This document shows, one piece after another, positions 17,198 to 25,627 of a stretch of 64,000 bases of DNA. How positions within the stretch are numbered: the stretch's first letter is position 1; each line of letters starts with the position of its first letter. Where the stretch lies: assembly GCF_015477775.1 (NCBI RefSeq), contig NZ_JADLQO010000004.1:62001-126000 (forward strand), given 5' to 3'. The DNA comes from Nocardia abscessus (lineage in GTDB: Bacteria; Actinomycetota; Actinomycetes; Mycobacteriales; Mycobacteriaceae). Under the pieces are notes generated by a model. It was not told where the DNA came from and ran no database searches. It saw only the letters and a list, made by a program, of their open reading frames with translations. The translations under genes and the position numbers were made by a program.

Positions 17198-17830
17198 CTA
17201 GATCGAGGACACGCCGAGCGTGCCGAGTGCGGAGTCGACCGGTTGCGCGAAGCGCTCCTTCTGCGACTGGTAGGCCAGATACAGCAGCCCGCCCTTGTGC
17301 CGATAACCCAGATCGTCGACGGTCAGGACGCGCACCCCGATGCTCACCTTGGCGCGGATCGGCGCGAGCGCCTGATCGAACTCCTCCTCGGTCACCGTGA
17401 AATCGGTGATTCGCACGGGCACAACACGATTGGGCCCGAGGACGAGCACGGTCAGCGCCGACTCCACCGGCGCGATCTCCAGCGTGCCCTGCCCGGCCAG
17501 CTGGTCCTCCTCCCGCAGCTGCGCCACGGTGGGATACATGCTCAGCTCCAGGGCCGAGAGCACCGGGTGCAGGCCGTCGGGATACTTGCCGGCGGCGTCG
17601 GCCGCGTCGAATTCGGCGTCGAACTTCAGCGTTTCGTGCGGCGGGCCCTTCAACCGCAGCGCCTCCAGCCGATCCCCCGGCTCGTTGCCGATGCCCTGGG
17701 GTTGCAGGGTTCGGGTGAGCGTGTCCGGATTGAATTGGAACGGAATGGTTTTCCTCGGCCGCCCGGTATCGGGTTCGACGAGGACGAAGCCGCCGCGCAC
17801 CGGTTTCGCGCGCCCTGGGAAGCCGCTCAT
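17198..17830 (-). CDS. CIS_tube-family adaptor protein
   Basis: 210 residues; ATG 17830 overlaps the stop of the DUF4157 gene (ATGA). The N-terminus contains [20 protein letters not shown] followed by [12 protein letters not shown], the hallmark of the contractile injection system tube-protein family, whose members cap the tube towards the baseplate. The C-terminal [17 protein letters not shown] is also characteristic. In other eCIS operons this gene pairs with the LysM adaptor next door. It is not the main inner-tube subunit, which is encoded at 25080-25604. Confidence 0.85.
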   Translation of the reverse strand: MSGFPGRAKPVRGGFVLVEPDTGRPRKTIPFQFNPDTLTRTLQPQGIGNEPGDRLEALRLKGPPHETLKFDAEFDAADAAGKYPDGLHPVLSALELSMYPTVAQLREEDQLAGQGTLEIAPVESALTVLVLGPNRVVPVRITDFTVTEEEFDQALAPIRAKVSIGVRVLTVDDLGYRHKGGLLYLAYQSQKERFAQPVDSALGTLGVSSI

Positions 17831-19689
17831 CGATCTCTCCGTTCCAGATACGCCGCCGCGGCCCGCGCGAGCGGCGCGATCGCGGCGGTACGGACGACGC
17901 CGCGCAGCCGCTCGTGCCGCCGCAGCAACTCCGCCGGCGGCGGTGACATCCGGTAGTACAGCCACACGAATGCGCGTCCCGCCACGTGCGGGCGTAGCAT
18001 GCGGTCGCGAAATGCACGCAGCACCACCACTTCCGGCGCCGTCGGCGAGCCGTAGCAGGCGGTCGCGATGAAGCAGTCGCCGCCTCGGGCCGAGGCCGGA
18101 TCCTCCTTGCTCGCCATCTGCAGATCCGGGTAGCTGAGCGAGAACGAGATCAAGCGCTCGGAGCTGCCCAGATAGACTTCGCGCGCCACGGAGCCCCAGC
18201 TGCGGGAGGCCTCCGTGACAGTCACCTTCTCGATGCGGTTGCCGGTGATCACCACGCTTTTCAGGTCCATTCCCATATAGGCGGTGCCCCCGCCCAATTG
18301 GCCCGACACGTCGGTCTGATACCGCACCAGCAGGGTGATGTTGACGTAGGTCGCGGCCTTCGCCGCGGCGAGCCGGTCGATGGTCGCCCGCTGCGACTCG
18401 ATCAGTTTGTCGATGCGGCCCTGCTGCTTGCCCAGGTCGCGGGTGAACGCCTCGGCGTTCTTCTCGTCGAGAATGTCCTGGACGTAATGCTGCACGACGA
18501 GCTGCCCGATCACCTCCACCACCGCGGCACCGACCGCGAGGCCGGCACCCGCGCCGGCCCCGCCGCCGGTGCGCCCCGGTCCCGGCCGCACTGTGGGGCT
18601 CGGTACCACCTTGGGTGCGACCTTCGGCGCGGGCGCATGGGGTTCCCCGGCATGCGGCGCGGCCACTTTCGGCGCCGCCTTGGGCACCGCGGGTTTGGCG
18701 GGGGCCGGTTTCGCGGGCACCTTCGCCGGTGGCAGGGCGTTGAGATCGCGGAACTCGACGCCCTGACCGGCGAGACGGGCTGTCACACCCGTCGACCGGC
18801 CGCCGACATTGGTGACGATGAGGCGGACCGTCTTCGGTAGCTTCTGCCCGTCCGCCAATGCCTTTCGCGCCGCGGCAAGTTCGGTGCGGATCTCGGCGAT
18901 GCGCGGCACGTCGTCGAAGTCCTTGGAATTGATGCGGTTGATCAAGCCGTCCAGATTCTGGCCCAGGTTCTTGGTCAGCGCGCTGGCGCTGGCCACATTC
19001 CCTTCGCGCTGCAGCGACTTGTTGTCCAGAATGTGGATCTCCAGCGCGCCCTTGGTCTGCACGGCCACGCCGTCGAATCCGGAGGCGGTGATGCCGTGGC
19101 CCGCGGATCCGCTGGGCCCCTCGAGGAACATCCAGCCGTCCTCGGCGCGATATCCGGTGAATCCCATGCCCTGTTCGCCGGCGTGCCCGCGGGCGTGCGC
19201 GGGCGGCACAGGCGTGCCGCCCGGCTGGCGGCGCACGATCGGTGCGGTGGCGGCGCGCATCGTGTCGCCCGGCGACGACTCCGCCGGATCGTCTCGCCCG
19301 CCGACCCGCAGGTCGCCGAAGTCCGCGCCGGACAGTGGGCGCTGCTCGGTGGTGTGCCCGAGCTCGTGTTCCAGCAGCCGCTCGGATTCCGCTGTACCGC
19401 TGTGGTATTCGCCTGCGGCGAAGACGATGTCCTTACCGGCGGTGTAGGCCCGGGCATCGATGGCGCGGGCGGAGTCGGCCGCCCCGGGGTCGGTGTGCAC
19501 GCGGACCGCGCTGAAGTCGCGCCCGAACCGGTTCTCCATCCGCGACCGCTCATCGGCCGCCAGGGGCCGTCCCGGACGCGCGAGCGCATCACCGACGGCA
19601 TCGGGTGGCGCGTCGTGATCTCGGCTGACCGGCGGGCGAACCGTCGGCACATGGTCCGCGGAGTGCGGTCCCGGATACCCGGCCGTCAT
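17827..19689 (-). CDS. DUF4157 protein with C-terminal CFI-box domain
   Basis: 620 residues from ATG 19689. The DUF4157 domain (about 40-120) includes [19 protein letters not shown] and HELGH at 108-112, an HExxH zinc-type motif. A middle part may fold as an alpha/beta domain; an Ala/Pro/Lys-rich linker ([20 protein letters not shown]) and a Gly-rich helix follow, then a helical stretch. The C-terminal 82 residues start with [10 protein letters not shown], the CFI-box, a Cys-containing C-terminal domain that recurs in DUF4157 and eCIS-linked proteins. Its place inside the structural gene block, not at the operon end, suggests a particle-bound cargo or assembly factor. A partial duplicate of its 3' end lies just upstream. 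Confidence 0.78.
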   Translation of the reverse strand: MTAGYPGPHSADHVPTVRPPVSRDHDAPPDAVGDALARPGRPLAADERSRMENRFGRDFSAVRVHTDPGAADSARAIDARAYTAGKDIVFAAGEYHSGTAESERLLEHELGHTTEQRPLSGADFGDLRVGGRDDPAESSPGDTMRAATAPIVRRQPGGTPVPPAHARGHAGEQGMGFTGYRAEDGWMFLEGPSGSAGHGITASGFDGVAVQTKGALEIHILDNKSLQREGNVASASALTKNLGQNLDGLINRINSKDFDDVPRIAEIRTELAAARKALADGQKLPKTVRLIVTNVGGRSTGVTARLAGQGVEFRDLNALPPAKVPAKPAPAKPAVPKAAPKVAAPHAGEPHAPAPKVAPKVVPSPTVRPGPGRTGGGAGAGAGLAVGAAVVEVIGQLVVQHYVQDILDEKNAEAFTRDLGKQQGRIDKLIESQRATIDRLAAAKAATYVNITLLVRYQTDVSGQLGGGTAYMGMDLKSVVITGNRIEKVTVTEASRSWGSVAREVYLGSSERLISFSLSYPDLQMASKEDPASARGGDCFIATACYGSPTAPEVVVLRAFRDRMLRPHVAGRAFVWLYYRMSPPPAELLRRHERLRGVVRTAAIAPLARAAAAYLERRDR

Positions 19690-19742
19690 CGCCCGCTCCG
19701 TTCGCCGCCCAGCGGCCCCGCGCACACCGAAAAGCCGCTCAT
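19686..19742 (-). CDS. 18-aa chimeric mini-ORF at a duplication joint
   Basis: Encodes [18 protein letters not shown]. The first four residues repeat the start of the CIS_tube-family protein (MSGF) and the last twelve repeat the end of the 90-aa protein ([13 protein letters not shown]). The start overlaps the stop of the CFI-box fragment and the stop overlaps the start of the DUF4157 gene, both as ATGA. It is best read as the scar of an unequal tandem duplication; it keeps the translational coupling intact. Confidence 0.45.
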   Translation of the reverse strand: MSGFSVCAGPLGGERSGR

Positions 19743-19873
19743 CGGTCCCTCCGTTCCAGACACGCCGCCGCGGCCCGCGCGAGCGGCGCGATCAGAGCGA
19801 CGCGAACGAACCCGCGGAGCCGTTCGTGCCGCCGCAGCCCGGCCGCGATCGGCGGCGACAGCCGGTAGTAGCG
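19739..19873 (-). pseudogene. Truncated copy of the CFI-box C-terminus
   Basis: 44 codons ending [17 protein letters not shown], next to the intact version [17 protein letters not shown] of the DUF4157 gene; further up, RLSPP and LRRHERLRG also match it. An in-frame TGA lies just upstream and the CFI motif itself is absent. It is therefore the 3' leftover of a second copy of the DUF4157/CFI-box gene, most of which has been deleted. Confidence 0.7.
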
Positions 19874-19994
19874 GGGCGATCATCGGCGCGGCGGACCGCT
19901 CGGTTCGCTGCGGGCGGCAGTGCTGGTGCTGGGCCTCGGTCATCTCGCTCACGCTCCCAACCAGATTCGAGTGGCGGCGAACGTCGGGCCGTAC

Positions 19995-20065
19995 CGATCG
20001 CAGGCCGTCATCGCCCGCTCCGTTCGCCGCCCAGCAGCCCCGCGCACACCGATCGGGCGATGACT
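19995..20065 (-). repeat. Direct repeat partner of the DUF4157 gene 5' junction
   Basis: The end of the 90-aa gene and the next ATGACGGCC (about 20004-20061) recur almost exactly at 19680-19736, directly before the intact DUF4157 gene. Here the following frame MTACDRYGPTFAATRIWLGA ends after 20 codons, whereas the second copy continues as MTAGYPG into the full gene. The repeat is the 5' side of the same duplication that left the CFI-box fragment. Confidence 0.65.
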
Positions 20066-20280
20066 CCGCCCCATCCGACCGCATCGGCGGCGGTCTCGGT
20101 GGACCGCACCGTGATTCGGCGCCGTGCGCCCGCCCGCCACGTCGCTGCGGGGGTCGCCGCGAGCAGCAGGGCCAGCTCGGCCCGCACGGCCTCCCGCACC
20201 GCCGCCGTACTTGAGCCCGAGATACCGTGCCGCACACTGTCGTCCAGCACGAGCCGGTCGATCTGCACCTCGATGGTCAT
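20008..20280 (-). CDS. Small 90-aa protein of the eCIS operon
   Basis: 90 residues, ATG at 20280 overlapping the ATPase stop (ATGA). The sequence MTIEVQIDRLVLDDSVRHGI followed by AAVREAVRAELALLLAATPA resembles the short proteins that commonly follow the AAA+ gene in eCIS and related tail loci; I do not know a named function. Its C-terminus ([13 protein letters not shown]) is outside the conserved-looking part and is duplicated downstream. It could be an ATPase adaptor, by position only. Confidence 0.65.
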   Translation of the reverse strand: MTIEVQIDRLVLDDSVRHGISGSSTAAVREAVRAELALLLAATPAATWRAGARRRITVRSTETAADAVGWGGVIARSVCAGLLGGERSGR

Positions 20281-22385
20281 GATGCGCTCCCCTCCTCCAG
20301 CACGGCCGCGGCCCTGGAGTCGCCCGATATTCCCCTGACCCCGAGATCGCCCGACACCGCCCCGCCCCCGAGGTCCGCGACGAAGTCGCGGTCGCGGATC
20401 GGCAGTTCGAGCTTCTCGAATTCCGACCGTGCCGCCGACAGTGCCTCGCGCATGGTGATGTCCGAGCCGCGGGCCGCGGCGAGGAAGGCCGCGTTGACGG
20501 CGATATTGCGCGCCATGCCGCCGCTGACCGGCAGCCGGGCCAGCCGGTCGAAGTCCAGGCCCGCCACGGGCGAGCCGCCGGGAAACGACCTCTCCCAGAT
20601 GGCCTTTCGCTGTTCGACGCCGGGGAAGGGGAATTCCACGATAAACCGCAGCCGGCGCAGGAATGCTGGATCCAGGGCGCCCCGCAGGTTGGTGGCCAGG
20701 ATCGCCAGGCCGCGGTAGGTCTCCATGCGCTGCAGCAGATAGTTGATCTGGATGTTGGCGTAACGGTCGTGGGAGTCCTTCACCTCGCTGCGCCGGCCGT
20801 AGTAGGTGTCGGCCTCGTCGAAGAACAGGATCGATCCGCCGCTCTCGGCGGCATCGAACACGCGGCGCAGCTTCTTCTCGGTCTCGCCGATGTATTTGTC
20901 CACGACCTCGGATGGATCGATCCGGTAGAGATCCAGGTTCAGTTGCGCCGCAAGCACTTCGGCGGCCATCGTCTTGCCGGTGCCGCTCGGCCCGGAGAAC
21001 AGCACGCTCACCCCGAGACCACGGTTGATGCGGGCCCCGAATCCCCAGTCCTCGTAGACGGTGGTCCGGTGCGACACCTGGTCGGTGATCTGGTGCAGCA
21101 GCGCCAGCACCGACTCCGGCAGCACGATGTCGTCCCAGCCGACCCGGGGTTCCAGCCGCTGCGCCAGCGCGTCCATCCGCGGCCGGGTTCGCGCGCGGCA
21201 GGACCGCCACGCTGCGCCGGCATCGCCCTCGACGGTGCGGGCCAGCTCGCGGATATCGTTGTCCTGCAACGCGAACTGAGCCGACAGCGCGTCGATGACG
21301 CCGGGATCGGTGGCGGGCAGCAGGGATTCACGCCAGGCCGCCGCGCGCTCGGAGGGCGTCGGTGGGGCCACGTCCAGCACCAGTGTGCGGCGTCCCGCCC
21401 CCGACCAGCTCTCCCGGGTCGCCAGCGCACACCGTCCACCCAGACGAGACAGGAAGCGCTCGATGGGCGGATGATCCGGGCCGGTCTCGTCGACCTCCTG
21501 CGCGTCCAGATACAGCGTCAGCGGCGCGAGCGCGGCCTCGCGATCCCACAGCCGGGCCAGGTCGTCGAGTTCGACCGGCGCAGTGGGCAGCAGCGCGGCG
21601 GGCAGCCGATACGCGAGGAGCCCGGTGTCGGCGGCCGCCTGCGCGGCGAGCAGCTGTTTGGCGGCCGGATCTACCCCCGCCAGCTGGACGACCGGCGTGG
21701 CCTCCGCGGCCCCGCGCCACTGTCGGGCGAGTTCGTCGGCGACCAGCCGCTGCGACGGCGGCAGCGGATGCGTCGCGGGCTCCAGCCCGGTGACCAGGGG
21801 TGCCAGTCGGTTGTCGAGATGGTCGAGTCCCTTGAGGTAGTTGACGATTCGCTCGTCGACGCGCAGGCCGGCGGTGACGATGCCCTCGCCCGCGCGCTGG
21901 GCGATCTCCACCAGCCGCCACAGTCGCAGCCCGGACCGCGGCGACACCGCCTCCCACGCCGGGTTCGGCAGGACGGCCAGGGCCAGACCGAATGTCGGGC
22001 ACCGCAGCTGCCCGTCACCGTGCGCGCGGGCGCACAGGGGACCCGCCGCCGGGTCGAGTTCCACGGCCGCGCACAGCAGCACCGTGTCCCGTTCGAACCG
22101 CGACAGCCCGAGCCGCCGCGCCAACTGCGCCAGGGCGGGCGGCGGCGAGATGTCCTCGGCCGCCGCCACATCCGCCGCGGCGGTGGCGATCCGATCCTCG
22201 ATCTCCCGGCCGGCCGCGTCGTCGTCCCGGCCGCGCCACCCGCCCCACCCGCGCCTGGGCTGTTCCCTGGCACCGGCACGCTCGTCGAGCCGACGGCACA
22301 GCAGCAGCCTGATCCAGGCCAGCGACGCCGCCAGGAATCGGCCGTTGGCGGTTTCCCATTCGTCGCGATCGAGGGTCTCGCTCAT
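20277..22385 (-). CDS. AAA+ ATPase of the contractile injection system (Afp15/Pvc15-like)
   Basis: 702 residues. The C-terminal AAA+ module has Walker A GPSGTGKT at about 465-472, Walker B ILFFDEAD at about 519-526, sensor 1 ATN and the Arg-finger region FLRRLRF. The N-terminal 440 residues form the long variable arm seen in eCIS ATPases (WIRLLLCRRLDERAG, FERDTVLLCAAVELDPAAGP). eCIS ATPases of this type are needed for particle assembly or cargo loading, not for sheath recycling by ClpV. Start ATG 22385 overlaps the preceding stop as TGATG; the stop overlaps the next start as ATGA. Confidence 0.9.
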   Translation of the reverse strand: MSETLDRDEWETANGRFLAASLAWIRLLLCRRLDERAGAREQPRRGWGGWRGRDDDAAGREIEDRIATAAADVAAAEDISPPPALAQLARRLGLSRFERDTVLLCAAVELDPAAGPLCARAHGDGQLRCPTFGLALAVLPNPAWEAVSPRSGLRLWRLVEIAQRAGEGIVTAGLRVDERIVNYLKGLDHLDNRLAPLVTGLEPATHPLPPSQRLVADELARQWRGAAEATPVVQLAGVDPAAKQLLAAQAAADTGLLAYRLPAALLPTAPVELDDLARLWDREAALAPLTLYLDAQEVDETGPDHPPIERFLSRLGGRCALATRESWSGAGRRTLVLDVAPPTPSERAAAWRESLLPATDPGVIDALSAQFALQDNDIRELARTVEGDAGAAWRSCRARTRPRMDALAQRLEPRVGWDDIVLPESVLALLHQITDQVSHRTTVYEDWGFGARINRGLGVSVLFSGPSGTGKTMAAEVLAAQLNLDLYRIDPSEVVDKYIGETEKKLRRVFDAAESGGSILFFDEADTYYGRRSEVKDSHDRYANIQINYLLQRMETYRGLAILATNLRGALDPAFLRRLRFIVEFPFPGVEQRKAIWERSFPGGSPVAGLDFDRLARLPVSGGMARNIAVNAAFLAAARGSDITMREALSAARSEFEKLELPIRDRDFVADLGGGAVSGDLGVRGISGDSRAAAVLEEGSAS

Positions 22386-23623
22386 CACGTCACCGTCAGG
22401 GTTTGGGCCGGGTCGAAGCGCGGCTTGGGCTGTGAGCGATCCACCAGGAGGCTGTCCACGCCCGCGATCCGCAGCCGCAGCAGATACTCCCCCGGCTGCG
22501 CGTCGGTGATCACGAATATCAGTGCCGTTCCAGTGATCGGCGTGGCGGTGCCGGTCCGCTGCTCGGGCACCGCGCGGCCGTCGACGAGGAGCAACACCGG
22601 TTGGCCGGACCGGACGGGCGGATCGCAGGTGAGGTGGACCGTTGCCGTACCGGCCGGGTCGCGGGCCACGCTCATCGGCAGCGGGCTGCTGATCCGCGGT
22701 GCGACACCGAGTGGTATGGCATTGGTGGTCGTCGAGACCGATTGTCCGGCAACGGTATCGGTGAGTTCGAGAGCCACCGACCACAGGCCCGCCGGGACTC
22801 CCGCGGCCGGTAGGACGAATCCGACCTCGGTGGCGGCGACCTGCGATGCCGAGACAACGACAGGATCGGGCAGCAGCGGGTGCACGAGCTGCGCCTCGAC
22901 CGTCGCCGCCGCGAGGTTCGCGCCGTGCAGCACGACGGTATCGCCGGGCCGCGCGGCGATCTGGCCGTTCGGCGGTGCGGCGGCATCCAGCCGCGGGAAG
23001 GGCGAGGCCACGTCGCCGCGCACGACCGGTCCCTCGTCGGCGGCGCCGCGCTCGAGCACCGGCACCGGGGTGCGCGGCGGGCGCCTGCTGTCGATGAGCA
23101 CCGCACGCACCTCGAACGCCGCCGAGAGCCGGTACGGCGCTTGAAAGGCCGACCACAGCGAATAGATGTCGCCCTCGGCCAGCGGCTGCCAGGTGATCCG
23201 GATCCGGTCCAGCTGCGCCGCGACATTGCTGAACGGGCCGGAGTCGGTGAGCCTGGCGGGGCTGAGCAGCGTCTGCTCGTGCACGGCGCGCACGGCCAGG
23301 CCGAGCACCCGATGCGCATCGGGATCCTTGCCGCCCTGGATGTACGGGGTGATCAGGTAGTGCAACACCAGCGGCAGGGGTGGATCGCCTGACTCCCCCG
23401 GCCGCAGATCGAGCGGATCCTCGTTGCGCAGCGCGGCGTCCACCTCGGTGCGGTAGAGGAACAGATTGCATTGCAGCGGTTCGATATCCGTGCGCACCTC
23501 GTGCGGCGGCTGCGCGATCACCTTCACCCCGCCACCGAAGCCCTGGCCGGTGTCGTTGACGGCATCGTCGATGAGCTGCAGCAGCGTCTTGGTGACCGCC
23601 TCGATGGCGCGCGCGTCGCTCAT
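22385..23623 (-). CDS. DUF4255 (Pvc16-like) tail terminator with Ig-like C-terminal domains
   Basis: 412 residues from ATG 23623, which overlaps a 27-codon ORF. Residues 1-190 are the Pvc16 N-terminal domain: AIEAVTKTLLQLIDDAVNDT, LQCNLFLYRTEVDAALRNED and PLPLVLHYLITPYIQGGKDP. Proteins of this family cap the tube/sheath end distal to the baseplate. Residues about 200-412 are beta-rich with IPT/TIG-like segments (DTVVLHGANLAAATVEAQLV, ATVHLTCDPPVRSGQPVLLL), an extension found in actinobacterial versions that could face the cytoplasm or a membrane anchor. Confidence 0.85.
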   Translation of the reverse strand: MSDARAIEAVTKTLLQLIDDAVNDTGQGFGGGVKVIAQPPHEVRTDIEPLQCNLFLYRTEVDAALRNEDPLDLRPGESGDPPLPLVLHYLITPYIQGGKDPDAHRVLGLAVRAVHEQTLLSPARLTDSGPFSNVAAQLDRIRITWQPLAEGDIYSLWSAFQAPYRLSAAFEVRAVLIDSRRPPRTPVPVLERGAADEGPVVRGDVASPFPRLDAAAPPNGQIAARPGDTVVLHGANLAAATVEAQLVHPLLPDPVVVSASQVAATEVGFVLPAAGVPAGLWSVALELTDTVAGQSVSTTTNAIPLGVAPRISSPLPMSVARDPAGTATVHLTCDPPVRSGQPVLLLVDGRAVPEQRTGTATPITGTALIFVITDAQPGEYLLRLRIAGVDSLLVDRSQPKPRFDPAQTLTVT

Positions 23624-23703
23624 GATCGCGCCCCGCTGAGGCTCGTCGCGATCATGCGCGGCCGCGCGCTGTGTCGAATGATTCGCTCGCTGCGCTCGCT
23701 CAT
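23620..23703 (-). CDS. 27-aa coupled mini-ORF, MIRU-like spacer
   Basis: Encodes MSERSERIIRHSARPRMIAT plus SLSGARS. Start and stop overlap the neighbouring genes as ATGA on both sides. It resembles the 24-aa ORF at 14431-14505 in sequence (MSER..II.HSAR.RM) and in setting, which shows a dispersed repeat that inserted into operon junctions. A small GC-rich duplication (agcgagcgc) explains the extra three residues. Confidence 0.5.
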   Translation of the reverse strand: MSERSERIIRHSARPRMIATSLSGARS

Positions 23704-24413
23704 GGCCGATCACCCCCGTCACGATCGCGCAGATAGTCGTCGAGGCTCAGGTTCGGACGCCGCGGCGGGTCGCTCCGGCGGGTCGGCTCGGTGGCCGCGG
23801 CGACGGAGCGGATCTCCACTCGGCCGATGCTGATCCGCACCTCGGGCTCGGGCGCGCGACCGGCTCGGGTGGCCGCGGCCCGGCGCGTCACCGGCGCGGC
23901 CGAGGCGGCGAGCGGTGCAGGCGATGAAACAGGTTGATTACGACGTGGTTTCGCATGCACGGCCGGAACCGTCTCGGATGGCCTCGGCGGCGACGGCACC
24001 GTCGGAGCGTCGAGCGGTGTGTGCGGCGGTGGCTGCTCGCGTGATTGCGGTTGCGTCGTTGGTTCTCGCGTGGTCACCGGCCGAGCGAGCCCGGGGCGCA
24101 CCTGCTCGACGGTCCGCGGCGGACGCTCGTCGGGCCGGAGCTCGTGCTCAATGACCCGGATCGGACGCGGACGATCGGCGGGCAGGGGCTCGCGCATCTC
24201 CACGACCCGGACCGGCCGCGGATCTCGCCCGGGCGCGCCCACCGATTCGGTTGCGGCGCCGACCGGTTCGTCTCGCGAGGTATCGGTGAACGTCCCCATC
24301 TCCAGCGGTTCGTCGCCCCGCCGCACCGGCAGCGGCTCGAACAGCGCGGGGATCAACGGCCGGATGGCCGCAGTCCCACCGCGGCCCAGCAGTCGATCGA
24401 CGAAATCGGTCAT
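23700..24413 (-). CDS. Pro/Arg-rich linker protein of the eCIS operon, function unknown
   Basis: 237 residues. Only the ends look ordered: MTDFVDRLLGRGGTAAIRPL at the N-terminus and PEVRISIGRVEIRSV with RRPNLSLDDYLRDRDGGDRP at the C-terminus. The middle is a low-complexity Pro/Arg/Glu/Thr stretch. Proteins with this layout recur between tube and DUF4255 genes in eCIS clusters; the conserved end motif (IGRVEVR....LSLDDYL) suggests a docking peptide. It overlaps both neighbours by 4 nt. Possible roles are terminator assembly or attachment; there is no direct evidence. Confidence 0.65.
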   Translation of the reverse strand: MTDFVDRLLGRGGTAAIRPLIPALFEPLPVRRGDEPLEMGTFTDTSRDEPVGAATESVGAPGRDPRPVRVVEMREPLPADRPRPIRVIEHELRPDERPPRTVEQVRPGLARPVTTREPTTQPQSREQPPPHTPLDAPTVPSPPRPSETVPAVHAKPRRNQPVSSPAPLAASAAPVTRRAAATRAGRAPEPEVRISIGRVEIRSVAAATEPTRRSDPPRRPNLSLDDYLRDRDGGDRP

Positions 24414-25075
24414 GACGCCGCCATGTCCAGGTAGCGCCGCCGCCGGGCCGGGCCGACGGCCAAGACCTCGGCCTCCGACCAGCCGTACGCCGAGGCCAGG
24501 GCGTGCACCTCGGACAGCAGGCGATGCGCGTGCGCGTCCAGCTCGGCCCAGAGGAATCCGCTGATCTCGAACGGCGCCGACCATTCGTGTCCGCAGACGG
24601 CACAATCGAGTTCGACCGTCACATCGGCCTGCGTGTCCAGCGCCGCCACCGCCGCCACGATCGCGCCCGGCTCGCCGTCGGTCACCGTGGCCGGATCGAT
24701 GGTGCACCGGCGCAACAGATCTCGACGCGGATCCGCGGAATTCGCCACGGCCAGCAGATCTGCGGAGGTGATCGCCCGGCACGGCACGTCCGTCGGCTGG
24801 GTCTCGGCGCGGTCGCGGCGCAGCTCCGCGGCGGTCAATGCCAGCTCCAGCTCAGCCGCACAGCCGGGACACTGCACCACACAGTCGAATCCGCCGCCGA
24901 GCCAGCGCTCGCGCAGGGCATGGGCGAACTCGTCACGACGGCCGATGCTCAGATCCGTGACGGTGCGCGCGTCGGCCCCACCGGCGACCGCCAGCACCAG
25001 CGCCCGCCCGATCGGGCCCTGCCCGGCCGCCGATTCCCAGATCGAGAGCAGCTCGGCCTCGCTGTACCCGGACAT
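24410..25075 (-). CDS. CxxC zinc-ribbon-like tail protein (possibly T4 gp28/baseplate-hub related)
   Basis: 221 residues starting MSGYSEAELLSIWESAAGQG. Two CxxC pairs, CPGC near residue 73 and CAVC near residue 160, could together bind one zinc. The final segment ALASAYGWSEAEVLAVGPAR followed by RRRYLDMAA is typical of a small tail protein found after tube genes in eCIS and Mu-like loci. T4 gp28-type hub proteins have similar architecture, but the relation is uncertain. The gene lies 4 nt after the tube gene. Confidence 0.65.
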   Translation of the reverse strand: MSGYSEAELLSIWESAAGQGPIGRALVLAVAGGADARTVTDLSIGRRDEFAHALRERWLGGGFDCVVQCPGCAAELELALTAAELRRDRAETQPTDVPCRAITSADLLAVANSADPRRDLLRRCTIDPATVTDGEPGAIVAAVAALDTQADVTVELDCAVCGHEWSAPFEISGFLWAELDAHAHRLLSEVHALASAYGWSEAEVLAVGPARRRRYLDMAAS

Positions 25076-25079
25076 CGCA

Positions 25080-25604
25080 TCACGCCGGATCGGTGAAGGA
25101 GACATCGGCGGGCTCGGGCAGGTCCTCGCGCACCCAGCCCTCGTTCTCGAGCCGGATGTGCTGGATCGCCACGGCATTGGCATTGGCGTCCAGGTCGGAG
25201 ACCGGCGCCCATTCCGACACCCAGCAGTTGAACACCTGATACGACAGCACCTTCTGGCCCGCCTCGTTGAACACGTCGACGATCAGGTCCTGGCGGAAGT
25301 CCTGCAGCGAGGTCTCCAGCCCACCTGCCGCATTGGTGAAGCTCCACACCCGATTCGCCCACCGCTCGAACGCCTTGTCGGTGGTGACGCCGCGCTCCAG
25401 CACGATCGGGTCGTACTCGGTGCGGCCCGGCAGCTTCGTGCTGGTGGCCGGATCGCCGCCGGCGCGGTGCTTGATCACCTCGGTGGTCCGTTTGAATCCG
25501 GTCACCTTGCTCACGCCGAGCATGTACTCGTTGCCGCCGCTGAACTTCACCCGGAAACGGAAGTTCTTGAACGGGTCCCGCCGCTTGGTCTTGCCCTCGG
25601 CCAT
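25080..25604 (-). CDS. Inner tube protein (gp19/Afp1-like)
   Basis: 174 residues. Tube-family signatures: DPFKNFRFRVKFSGGNEYML, GVSKVTGFKRTTEVIKHRAG, PGRTEYDPIVLERGVTTDKA and FNCWVSEWAPVSDLDANANA. It is slightly longer than the usual 150 residues, with a C-terminal tail EDLPEPADVSFTDPA. It stacks as hexameric rings that carry cargo. Only one tube gene is present, whereas many eCIS have two or three paralogues. It lies 23 nt after the sheath gene. Confidence 0.92.
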   Translation of the reverse strand: MAEGKTKRRDPFKNFRFRVKFSGGNEYMLGVSKVTGFKRTTEVIKHRAGGDPATSTKLPGRTEYDPIVLERGVTTDKAFERWANRVWSFTNAAGGLETSLQDFRQDLIVDVFNEAGQKVLSYQVFNCWVSEWAPVSDLDANANAVAIQHIRLENEGWVREDLPEPADVSFTDPA

Positions 25605-25627
25605 GACTTCAACGTCCTTCCCTGCGC

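Noticed and set aside
20769..23144. 791-aa plus-strand open frame
   Set aside because: Antisense to the AAA+ ATPase and DUF4255 genes; lacks any motif.
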